Assembly (NCBI GenBank): GCA_037974665.1
Contig: CM075765.1
Span: 61,654,247-61,718,246, forward strand
Source of the DNA: Ehretia macrophylla
Lineage: Eukaryota > Streptophyta > Magnoliopsida > Boraginales > Ehretiaceae
DNA length: 64,000 nucleotides
Reading direction: 5' to 3'
Shown here: in pieces, positions 45,704 to 55,815 of the stretch
Numbering within the stretch: the stretch's first letter is position 1
Layout of the letters: every line of letters starts with the position of its first letter
Notes under the pieces: model-generated
What the model was told of the DNA's origin: nothing
Database searches by the model: none
What the model saw: the letters and a program-made list of their open reading frames with translations, nothing else
Position numbers and translations under genes: made by a program

Positions 45704-47981
45704 TGTCACGCCCCGACCCGACCCCGCAAAAGGCCAAGCCCGGACCCGACACACGGACGGAGTCTCCTCTGTACCGCGGACGATCCGAAAACCCTAAAAC
45801 CATCATAATACTTGCGAAAGCCATAAAAAAATTCAAACAAGCCAACTTTCTTTGAAACATACATTTCTTATTAACCAACTTTGCAACCCAAAAATGATAT
45901 GCATACTACACAAGTATTTATGCCACTAATCAATTCCATTAGCATGCATTTCTTTACTAGTCACAAAAGTATAAGTTTACAACTTTACATTCTTTCAACT
46001 TATACAATATAAGACCGTAGAGGCCTCAAACTAGAAAATACATACAAGGCTACAAGCCTCAAAATTTAAGCGACTTCCAAGCAATATACATATCAAGCAA
46101 GGCTCGCACAAAATCTGGTAACCAACCACTAGCAAAGCAAAGAAGTGCTATCACGGGAACATCTCCACCTATTCCTCCTCCTCAATTACCTCAATGGGGT
46201 CTGCTTTAACTACTTCTATAAAAATATAGTATAGAGAGGAATGAGCAAAAACTATTGCTCAGCGAGGGAAATTGGTCTCAAGGACGGAGATGAGAGAAGT
46301 ATGCAATGCAATTAGCCAAGCAATGCATACAATTATCATTTAAAGATACAAACAAGTCAATATTATAACAAGGCAAGCATTAAAGACTATAAACATTCAT
46401 TCAAAGGATACGGTACTCTTTTCACGAGCAACTTTCATTCAAGGATTCGATGATGACGCGCCGGCCCAAACCACCTTATAACACTAGTTTGGAATACCCT
46501 GGAAGTATCCATCAACCTACGACCCAAATCTCCCTGGGAGGCAACCCAAGCGAGAAAGGGAATAGCAGCGGAGCTAGAGCAACCAACACTGGCAACCCAA
46601 GGCTACCCAGAGAGGCCCATCACTCACGCGCGAGACACTATGCAATGCAAGACTCGATACAAGGCGATAAACAAGCGATAAAGCCACACGTGGCAGAATA
46701 ACAAAATAGGTTACTCTCGCACGCAATAGCAGCAATTGATAAGCATTTCAATCCAAAACAATTCAAACAAGTATTTCAAGCAACCCTAAGCATTCTATAG
46801 ACATAAAATCAAGAAAACAAGCAAAAACACAAACCGGCCCCAACTATCAAAACCCTACCATTTCCAAACGAGCCACGAGTTCTGGAAACCGACTTCGCCA
46901 AACCTCCTAGGTCACCATAAGGCACGTCTAAAGACCCCGAAACCTTACTTTACCCTAGAACTCGCGCAAAGCCCCGATTTCCCCCTTTCTCGTTTGAACT
47001 ACAACTATACCAACCAAACGCCCAACCAACGCCATAATCGCACCAAAAGTGCTTCCATGGCCTCCCGAAACAATGCCTACACGCAAAACGAGAAAACACC
47101 AAACTCGACCTAAATGACCCCGACTTTCAACAAGGCTTAATTCCCATTTTTTCCATTACGCAACCCAAACAAACCATGCATTTAGGCATTCTAGCACACC
47201 TAGCACAATTCTACATCAACGGACAGTATAACGAAACAACTTCATCGTTCCAAGGGTTTACTATTCACAAAATACTATTCAACACCCAAATTTAATTGCA
47301 ATCTCAACATTTAACCGCAAAAAATGTTAAAAAGCTATAAATACACGTTCTACAATTGCGAAGGAACATTCTAGAAGCATCAAAACGATTTAAACAAGAA
47401 TCTACGGATAAAATCTAAAAATCAAAAAGTTGATACACTAAACATTTAAATGCGCAAATAACATGATTCACTCACCTTAGGCACTCCTAGTCGCTAGGAA
47501 AACAACGCTAGTCACCTCGGAAACCACCCCGCACGAGCTCACGTGAAGATTGAACGATTGGAAGGTTGAAGGGTTTTTTTTTCTTCTTGGAAGCTCACGG
47601 CCTGGTCTTCTCTGTTTTAGCTGCTATTTTTTTTTCTTTGTTTTAAGCTTATTTAAGTGCTAAGTCAAATGGTCAAAGGTCAAGCCTTGGTCAACTACTT
47701 AAATCTTGGTCAAAAGGCCTTATTTCAATGCATTTTAAGCTAAAATAACTATCACCAATTATATTTTCAGCTAGCAACAATTAAAATATAAAATTTAAGT
47801 CATCTAAATACTAGTTCCACTATTTGCTGAGGACTAGAAACCGTTCTCAAGCTATTGCTCCCTAAATGCAATGCATGTTGCGACAGCGAGAAAGTAACAT
47901 TTAATTCACAAAGAATTTAAGGAAATATAATTTTCAAAATAATAAACAAGGAATTTTCACATTCCAGGCTCTGGTATTACA
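45704..47981 (-). repeat. 3' LTR of element B
   Basis: Window orientation TGTCACGCCCCG to GGTATTACA. Intron-like span 47475-46216 on the minus strand (AAG|GTGAGT donor, TATAG acceptor), 1,260 bases. The acidic block 46215-46151 carries one CAG-to-TAG change in this copy. Confidence 0.95.
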
Positions 47982-47992
47982 CCCTCTCCCCC

Positions 47993-49036
47993 TTAAAACA
48001 ATTGCGCCAACGCAATTCTTACCTGGTCAACAACCAACTTCGGATACTGATCCCGAACCTGGTCCTCTCTTTCCCAAGTTGCTTCCTCAAACCCATGATG
48101 ATTCCACAGAACCGTTACTAACGGAATACTCTTTCTGCGAAGCTCCTGAACTTTTCGATCCACAATTCGAATCGGTTTCTCTTCATAAGACAACTTCTCT
48201 TCAATCTGCAAAGGCTCTGGTTCAAGTACATGTGAAGGGTCTGGATGATACTTCTTCAACATAGACACGTGGAACATATCGTGCAGTCTCGACAAGCTCG
48301 GAGGCAAAGCTAACCGATAAGCGAAAGGACCTACCTTTTCGGTGATCTCATACGGACCCACATACCTGGGACTAAGCTTCCCACTCTTACCGTGCCGAAT
48401 CAATCCCTTCCGTGGATAAATCTTAAGAAACACCCAATCTCCCAAATCAAACTCAAGATCCCGACGGTGCTTATCCGCATAACTCTTCTGACGACTCTGA
48501 GCTATAAGCATACGCTGGCGAATAAGGTGAACATTTTCTACCATCTTAATCATCTCAGGTAACACAGTCGGATCAATTGTTCTCATCTCTCTAACCTCTT
48601 CCCAATATAACGGGGATCTGCATTTCCGACCATACAACGCCTCCTAGGGAGCCATACCTATAGTAGATTGATAACTATTATTGTAGGCGAACTCCGCTAA
48701 AGGCAAAAACTTCTCCTAGTTCTTCCCAAAGTCTAGCACACATGCTCGAAGCATGTCCTCCATGATCCTGATGGTTCTCTCAGACTGGCCATCAGTTTGC
48801 GGATGATATGTAGTACTGAAGCTCAACTTAGTTCCCATGGCCTCTTGCAACTTCTGCCAAAAACGAGATCTGAATCTGGGATCCCAATCTGACACTATAC
48901 TCTGTGGCACACCATGCAATCTCACAATATTAGCAACATAAAGCTCAGCTAGCTTATCAAGGCTATCATGTTTGTTCACGAGAATAAAATGTGTAACTTT
49001 AGTCAAGCGGTCCACAACAACCCAAACAGAATCACA
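47993..49036 (-). pseudogene. Element B integrase core, GPF module and chromodomain
   Basis: Three open pieces in one frame: 49015-48716 (the DRLTKVTHF start, VSDWDPRF with the second catalytic Asp, PQTDGQSERT with the Glu); a short piece with two stops near 48713 and 48638; and 48637-47993. The last piece gives YGRKCRSPLYW, RYVGPYEI and a chromodomain (VTVLWNHHGFEEATWERED), with a normal stop just before the polypurine tract. At least one stop replaces Trp by TAG (SWEK context). Catalytic acids are visible, so loss of function rests on the stops. Confidence 0.93.
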
Positions 49037-50395
49037 TCATCTTGGTGATCTAGGAAGATCGGTCACAAGGTCCATTGTTATATGTACCCACTTCCATTGC
49101 GGAATCGACAACGGCTGTAGAAGTCCGGCTGGCCTCTGATGCTCAACTTTAACCCTCTGACAAGTCAAACATATGGATACATACCCATCAATCTCCCTCT
49201 TCATATTGTTCCACCAGAAGTGTTGCTTCAGATCTCTATACATTTTTGTACTGCCCGGGTGAATCGTATACCTCGAATTATGTGCCTCGGACAGGATCTC
49301 ATTCTTCAAAGTCGGATCACCAGGAACACACACCCTGTCCCTAAATCTGAAGATGCCATTTGCATGTAATTTAAACTCTGACTCTCCCCCTTTAGCTTTC
49401 TCTTGGATCTTCAAGAGGTGAGGATCAGTCTTCTGAGCCTCTCTGATCTGTGCTAGCAACCCTGACTGAATCTGCAAACTAGCAAATCGAATCCCTACCT
49501 CAGTAGCTTCTGGCTTCCATGAACAAATTTCTTCCAAAGTCTCCCAATCCTTGATAATCAAGCTTGCAACAGTAGCCTTTCGGCTCAAAGCATCAGCAAC
49601 AACATTAGCCTTACCTGGCACGTAGCTAATAGAACAGTTGTAACTACTCAATAGCTCTAGCCATCTCCGCTGCCTCATATTCAGATCCTTCTGTGAAAAC
49701 ATATACTTGAGACTCTTGTGATCAGTAAATATTTCAAATCTGTAACCCCACAAGTAATGACGCCACTTCTTCAAAGCAAACACAACTGCAGCTAACTCAA
49801 GATCATGTGTAGGGTAATTGACTTCATAAGGTTTCAACTTCCTGGAAGCATAAGCAATCACCTTACCATTCTGCATTAAAACACAGCCCAATCCTTCCTT
49901 AGATGCATCACTGTAGACAACGAAGTTCTCTGTTCCCTCAGGTAAAGCCAGTATAGGAGCTGTAGTTAGTCTCTTCTTCAATTCTTGGAAACTGGATTCA
50001 CATTTGGCATCCCAGTTGTAAGCAACTTTCTTCCGAGTCAACTAGCTCAAAGGTCCAGAAATTTTGGAAAAGTATTTAACAAATCTCCGGTAGTAACCTG
50101 CCAATCCAAGAAAACTCCGAATCTCTGACACCGTCTCAGGTCTCTTCCATGATGAAACAACCTCAATCTTAGCTGGGTCCACTGAAATTCCTCGATCTGA
50201 AATGATATGGCCTAGAAAAGATATCTGATTCAACCAGAACTCGCACTTGCTGAATTTAGCAAAAAGCTTGTTTTCCTGCAAAGTCTGTAGCACAATCTTC
50301 AAGTGTTGCTCATGTTCAGCCTCGTTCTTCGAATATACTAAAATGTCGTCAATAAAGATCACGACAAACTGATCAAGGTAAGGTCAGAAAACCCT
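49037..50395 (-). pseudogene. Element B RT C-terminal part, RNase H and integrase zinc finger
   Basis: 50362-50042 starts right at the catalytic [11 protein letters not shown] box and runs through [15 protein letters not shown] follows (a CAG in LTQL of sister copies). 50041-49037 then holds RNase H ([47 protein letters not shown]) and the integrase H2C2 finger (HNSRYTIH ... CLTCQR), ending at LPRSPR. Two stops close to 50393 and 50376 separate it from the first half of RT; they read as CAG-to-TAG and CGA-to-TGA changes. Confidence 0.93.
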
Positions 50396-51556
50396 CTACA
50401 TCAAGTCCATGAATACGGCTGGTGCATTCGTCAAACCAAACGGCAAAACAACAAATTCATAGTAGCTATATCTAGTCCTAAATGCCGTCTTTGGTATATC
50501 GTCACTCCGAATTCTAAGTTGATAGTAACCCTGCCTCAAGTCAAATTTGGAGTGAACACTCGCACCCTGCAACTGGTCAAACAATTCTTCAATCAATGGC
50601 AAGGGGTATTTATTCTTAATCATGACTTGATTAAGTCCCCTGTAATCAATGCATAACCGTAGCGTGCTGTCTTTTTTTCTCACAAACAACACAGGCACAC
50701 CCCACGGCGAAGAACTAGGTTGTATAAACCCTTTCTCAAGCAAGTTCTGAAGCTGAATTTTTAACTCCTGAAGTTCAGCTGATGCCATTCTATAAGGACT
50801 CCTAGAAATCGGCACAGTGCCTGGCACAAGATCAATCACGAACTCAATCTCCCTATCCGGTGGTAAACTCGGTAATTCCTCGAGAAATACACCAGGGAAG
50901 TCTCTAACAATCGGAACCTCATTCAAACTCAACTTATCAGTAGGCTGATTGATCAAATAAGCTAAGTAAGCTTCACAACCCCTATTCAACAACTTAGAAG
51001 TCTTGATCGCTGATAAAAGTGGAATTCGGGCAGCCCTATAATTCCCAACAATCTCCAGTACCGGTAGGTCAGGAACCTGAAGATAAACAATCTTTGTTCT
51101 AAAATCCAACTGAGCATTATACTTCCCCAACCAGTCCATTCCCAAAATGATTTCAAAGTCACGAAATGGCAATATAATTAAATCAGCAGAAAATTTACGG
51201 TTCTCAATGCATATATCACAAGATTTGCAAATAGACTCAGTAACAAATTTTGCACCCAAAGGAGTACTAACTTCAACTTCATGAGGCAATTTATCAATGC
51301 AAACATTCACAGATCATGTACATGCAGGAGTTATAAACGAATGTGTAGCTCCGGGATCAATCAAAACTTTAACTGGCTGAGTATTGAGAAGAAAGGTACC
51401 TTCCACTATAGCTGTAGTATCGGGCAGCTCCTCCACATCTAGTGCAAAGACCCTAGCTTGAACCCTCTGTGCTGGACGTGCACCTGCAGCCTTATTCTGA
51501 ACACCTTGGCCTCCACCACGACCTTGAACATTGTTATACTTAGGGCAATCTCTCAC
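50396..51556 (-). pseudogene. Element B protease and first half of reverse transcriptase
   Basis: From the second knuckle (RDCPKY) through VLIDPGATHSFITP, the protease motif in which the usual DSGA reads DPGA, so the catalytic triad DSG is itself altered. A TGA at 51311-51313 is followed by [15 protein letters not shown], the RT entry [28 protein letters not shown] and [16 protein letters not shown]. The piece stops just before the FIDD box. Single frame throughout. Confidence 0.93.
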
Positions 51557-52606
51557 CCTATGGTCATCACTGCCACAACCCGTACATTTACCACTCTTCC
51601 TCCAGCAGTTAGCCTCAATATGCCCCGATCAATTACAATAATTACACTGCTGATTTTGCCTTACAACAGTGTTTCCCGTAGGTGCTGGGGCTCTGGTAGT
51701 AGGAACTGTACCTCCCTGTTGGGGTCTAGTCACAGCTGGCCTAGCCTGAATCTGCTGCTGTGGCTGATACGGACGTTGCTGAGGAACCTGTGCAGAAGAC
51801 TGATACTGCCTCGGCTGACTCTGGCTGCTCTGGCCCAAATACTGCTTCTTACTCGGCTGACTGCTCTCAGCTATCATCTCAGCCTTCCGTTTCTCAAACT
51901 TCGAGGCTGCCTGAAATGCCTCGGGAAAAGTAGTGTAGGTCTGCCCAGTCAAATGCAACTGTATGTCCATTCTTAGCCCACGGACAAACCTATGAATCAT
52001 CATCCTAGTCGGCCGTACCAACTCGGGCATATACCTCGACAGGCTAACATACCTAGCCTCGTACTGTGTAACAGTCATGTTTCCCTGCTTCAGGGCCACA
52101 AACTCGTCTTCCCTCCTTTCCATAGCCATTTCGGGAATATACTTATCCGGAAACTCACTCACAAAGTCATCCCAAAAATGTGGTACATCCTCACAATCCC
52201 ACCTCCTCCTTACAGTATTCCACCACTACTCTGCATCACCCTCAAATAAGAATGACGCATAATCTATTCTTGCCTCGTCAGTATACCTCAACGCGGTGAT
52301 AATCTTCTCAACACGATTAATCCATCTCTCGGCCGCCGCATCATCCGGCTCCCCGAAGAACTTTCCCGGCTCGTGCCTCAGAAATTTCTCTAACTGATTA
52401 TTCTTAACTCTATACCCCTGTCCACCAGGATTAGCTTGATTTCCCTGGGGATTATTCCTGTCCTGCCTCTGTTCATGTAGCACCTGTGTAATCCGGTCTA
52501 CTACAGTAGTCATAGTAGCCATAAACTGCTCAGGCAATGGCTGCTAACCCTATTCTGCTGCCTCTTCATCTGATCGTATACCTTGAGTACCACGACGTGG
52601 CGGCAT
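51557..52606 (-). pseudogene. Element B gag
   Basis: ATG at 52606 opens MPPRRGTQG; two TAG codons follow within 25 residues. Open piece 52537-52226 carries FLRHEPGKFFGEPDDAAAERW and SFLFEGDAE; a TAG stands before WWNT. Piece 52162-51629 has SEFPDKYIPEMA, YEARYVSLSRYMPE and a Gln/Pro-rich linker, and ends at a first knuckle (CNYCN) interrupted by TGA, where a CGA Arg would fit. The second knuckle (CTGCGSDDHRVRDC) is complete. All pieces share one frame with protease. Confidence 0.92.
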
Positions 52607-52898
52607 AGTACCAATTCACAATAGCTGGCAACATTTAAAAGCAGTTTATAGACAGAAATATAGCACATAAGATTAGATAACACTCAAGTCAATAACAATC
52701 CAATATTCTATCACACAATTCACATAAGACAAGTTCAACTTGCCAAACTATTTCACTTAAACACATAAACATTCCAAGTTCACAAAGTCATGCTAGAACA
52801 TTTTCTTTTCACTTAGCAATCATACATAAACACTTTAGCATTTTAGACCTTTACCCCACAGACCGAGAATCATATCCTGGCTCATGCAAGACTATCAT

Positions 52899-52910
52899 GC
52901 TCTGATACCA
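52899..52910 (-). other. Primer binding site, element B
   Basis: TGGTATCAGAGC on the minus strand, eight bases inside the 5' LTR end. Confidence 0.93.
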
Positions 52911-52918
52911 CCTAAAGA

Positions 52919-55198
52919 TGTCACGCCCCGACCCGACCCCGCAAAAGGCCAAGCCCGGACCCGACACACGGACGGAGTCTCCTCTGTACCGCGGACGATC
53001 CGAAAACCCTAAAACCATCATAACACTTGCGAAAGCCATAAAACAATTCAAACAAGCCAACTTTCTTTGAAACATACATTTCTTATTAACCAACTTTGCA
53101 ACCCAAAAATGATATGCATACTACACAAGTATTTATGCCACTAATCAATTCCATTAGCATGCATTTCCTTACTAGTCACAAGAGTATAAGCTTACAACTT
53201 TACATTCTTTCAACTTATACAACATAAATCGTAGAGGCCTCAAACTAGAAAATATATACAAGGCTACAAGCCCCAAAATTAACAGACATCCAAGCAATAT
53301 ACATATCATGCAAGGCTCGCACAAAATGTGGTAACCAACCACCAGCAAAGCAAAGAAGTGCTATCACGGGAACACCTCCACCTGTTCCTCCTCCTCAATT
53401 ACCTCAAAAGGGTCTACTTCAACTACTCCTGTAAAAATATAGTATAGAGAGGAATGAGCAAAAACTATTGCTCAGCGAGGGCAATTGGTCTCAAGGACGG
53501 AGATGAGAGGAGTATGCAATGCAATTAGCCAAGCAATGCATACAATTATCATTTAAAGATACAAACAAGTCAATATTATAACAAGGCAAGCATTAAAGAC
53601 TATAAACATTCATTCAAAGGATACGGTACTCTTTTCACGAGCAACTTTCATTCAAGGATTCGATGACGACGCGCCGGCCCAAACCACCTTATAACACCAG
53701 TTTGGAATACCCCGGAAGTATCCATCAACCTACGACCCAAATCTCCCTAGGAGGCAACCCAAGCGAGAAAGGGAATAGCAGCGGAGCTAGAGCAACCAAC
53801 ACTGGCAACCCAAGGCTACCCAGAGAGGCCCATCACTCACGCGCGAGACACTATGCAATGCAAGACTCGATACAAGGCGATAAACAAGCGATAAAGCCAC
53901 ACGTGGGAGAATAACAAAGTAGGTTACTCTCGCACGCAATAGCAGCAATTGATAAGCAATTCAATCCAAAACAATTCAAACAAGTATTTCAAGCAACCCT
54001 AAGCATTCTATAGACATAAAATCAAGAAAACAAGCAAAAACACAAACCGGCCCCAACTATCAAAACCCTACCATTTCCAAACGAGCCACGAGTTTTGGAA
54101 ACCGACTTCGCCAAACCTCCTAGGTCACCATAAGGCACGTCTAAAGACCCCGAAACCTTACTTTACCCTAGAACTCGCGCAAAGCCCCGATTTCCCCCTT
54201 TCTCGTTTGAACTACAACTATACCAACCAAACGCCCAACCAACGCCATAATCGCACCAAAAGTGCTTCCATGGCCTCCCGATACAATGCCAACACGCAAA
54301 ACGAGAAAATGCCAAACTCGACCTAAATGACCCCGACTTTCAACAAGGCTTAATTCCCGTTTTTTCCATTACGCAACCCAAACAAACCATGCATTTAGGC
54401 ATTCTAGCACACCTAGCACAATTCTACATCAACGGACAGCATAACGGAACAACTTCATCGTTCCAACAGTTTACTATTCATAAAATACTATTCAACACCC
54501 AAATTTAATTGCAATCTCAACATTTAACAACCGAAAATGTTAAAAAGCTATAAATACACGTTCTACAATTGCCAAGGAATATTCTAGAAGCATCAAAACG
54601 ATTTAAACAACAATCGACGGATAAAATCTAAAAATTGCAAAGTTGACATACATATCATTTAAATGCGCAAATAACATGATTCCCTCACCTTAGGCACTCC
54701 TAGTCGCTAGGAAAACAATGCTAGTCACCTCGGAAACCACCCCGCACGAGCTCACGCGAAGATTGAACGATTGAAAGGTTGAAATATATATTTTTTCTTC
54801 TTGGAAGCTCACGGCCTGGACTTCTCTGTTTCAGCTGCTATTTTTTTATTTTCCTTTGTTTTAAGCTTATTTAAGTGCTAAGTCAAATGGTCAAAGGTCA
54901 AGCCTTGGTCAACTACTTAAAACTTGGTCAAAAGGCCTTATTTTGTGCATTTTAAGCTAAGATAACTATCACCAATTAAATTTTCAGCTAGCAAAAATTA
55001 AAATATAAAATTTAAGTCATCTAAATACTAGTTTCACTATTTGCTGAGGACTAGAAACCGTTCTCTAGCTATCGCTCCCTAAATGCAATACACGTTGCGA
55101 CGGCAAGAAAGTAACAATTAATTCACAAAGAATTTAAGGAAATATAATTTTCAAAATAATAAACAAGGAATTTTCACATTCCGGATTCGGGTATTACA
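52919..55198 (-). repeat. 5' LTR of element B
   Basis: 2,280 bases. Intron-like span 54688-53429 (TAAG|GTGAGG donor, TTTTTACAG acceptor), 1,260 bases, exactly as in the 3' LTR. The block 53428-53364 (VVEVDPFEVI, EEEE, VFP-stop) is open here. Confidence 0.95.
53364..53428 (-). other. Conserved acidic/purine-rich LTR block (element B, 5' LTR)
   Basis: Two bases plus 21 codons including TGA after the acceptor. Its sequence is unlike family A apart from the EEEE core, but position, phase, length and the proline before the stop agree. Confidence 0.5.
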
Positions 55199-55203
55199 TG
55201 TAC
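55199..55203. repeat. TSD right copy (TGTAC) of element B
   Basis: Exact copy of 45699-45703. Confidence 0.96.
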
Positions 55204-55517
55204 AGTGTGGTATGGGTTTGTACCTGACTCAACCATAGCTAATGGTGGCAGCGTGTTCGCACCTATGGAGTCGTATGATCAATTTTTTTAATATGAATTA
55301 TAATGTGCTAGGCTTTCATAGGGTTAGTTTTGTTGAAGCAAATGACGTTTCTGCATCGGTGGAGTCGGCCTTTGGGAATGAGCAACCTTTTGCGGAGATA
55401 ACAATCCCTGCTAGCGGCCATGTGGTTAAGGCTCTAGGTTTAGGTTTGATGGTTGCTTTCTTTTTAGCGATCAATATAGTTCTTAACGTTTCATATGCAA
55501 TTAATGTACAGTTGTAG
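55204..55517 (+). pseudogene. Small membrane protein of plasmid segment, C-terminal piece
   Basis: Continues the frame begun at 45657 with VWYGFVPDSTIANGG and ends at a TAA inside a run of seven T at 55283-55289. The frame one base over stays open to 55517 and encodes MNYNVLGFHRVSF, an acidic stretch, then TIPASGHVVKAL and a clear membrane helix (LGLMVAFFLAINIVLNV). A one-base slip in the T run would explain the break. Together about 135 residues with a hydrophobic N-terminus and one C-terminal helix; no family recognised. Linear plasmids do carry small membrane-type ORFs, but function is unknown. Confidence 0.55.
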
Positions 55518-55524
55518 GATAATT

Positions 55525-55815
55525 ATGATTGGAGTAACCACACATTATAAAAGTATTCTAGTTTCTATTCATAGTTCATCTTTTATGTTTCTTGCTTACC
55601 ATACCATTCTTAATACTAGATATTATAGTACAGTAGAATGTTCACTTGTGCAGCTGTCTGCTGATATTGACTTTATCTATAAAGATTTGACGGAGAATCT
55701 TCAATTTAGTATGTCTTGCGAGAGATTAGCTCTTATTCAACAAAAAATAGAATATGGTTTATATGTTCTATCACCACTAAAAGTGAAGTTCAATAAGAAG
55801 GAAAGGATATTGTGA
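55525..55815 (+). CDS. Unknown 96-codon frame of the plasmid-derived segment
   Basis: ATG at 55525 (MIGVTTHYKS), eight bases after the end of the preceding membrane-protein frame, a spacing that suggests co-transcription. Features: a mildly hydrophobic stretch SSFMFLAYHTIL, a middle with VQLSADIDFIYKDL that may be helical, and a basic end (PLKVKFNKKERIL). Not recognised. It is uninterrupted, but short enough to survive by chance. After it the sequence returns to mitochondrial-like spacer. Confidence 0.4.
   Translation: MIGVTTHYKSILVSIHSSSFMFLAYHTILNTRYYSTVECSLVQLSADIDFIYKDLTENLQFSMSCERLALIQQKIEYGLYVLSPLKVKFNKKERIL

Larger units (their letters stand above)
45704..55198 (-). mobile_element. 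Full-length Tekay-type Ty3/gypsy element B (chromovirus), minus strand
   Basis: 9,495 bases with LTRs of 2,278 (left, 3') and 2,280 bases (right, 5'), and a perfect TGTAC TSD. Primer site at 52899-52910; polypurine tract at 47982-47998 (TTTTAAGGGGGAGAGGG on the minus strand). Gag-pol is one frame from 52606 to 47993 (1,538 codons with the stop), broken only by premature stops. The domain order gag-protease-RT-RNase H-integrase-chromodomain equals A2, but the LTRs are of another family. Confidence 0.96.

Noticed and set aside
46450..46701. Open frames 46450-46701 and 53663-53914 (plus strand) in the element B LTRs
   Set aside because: They lie antisense to the element in the GC-rich LTR block; conservation reflects LTR identity, not a protein.
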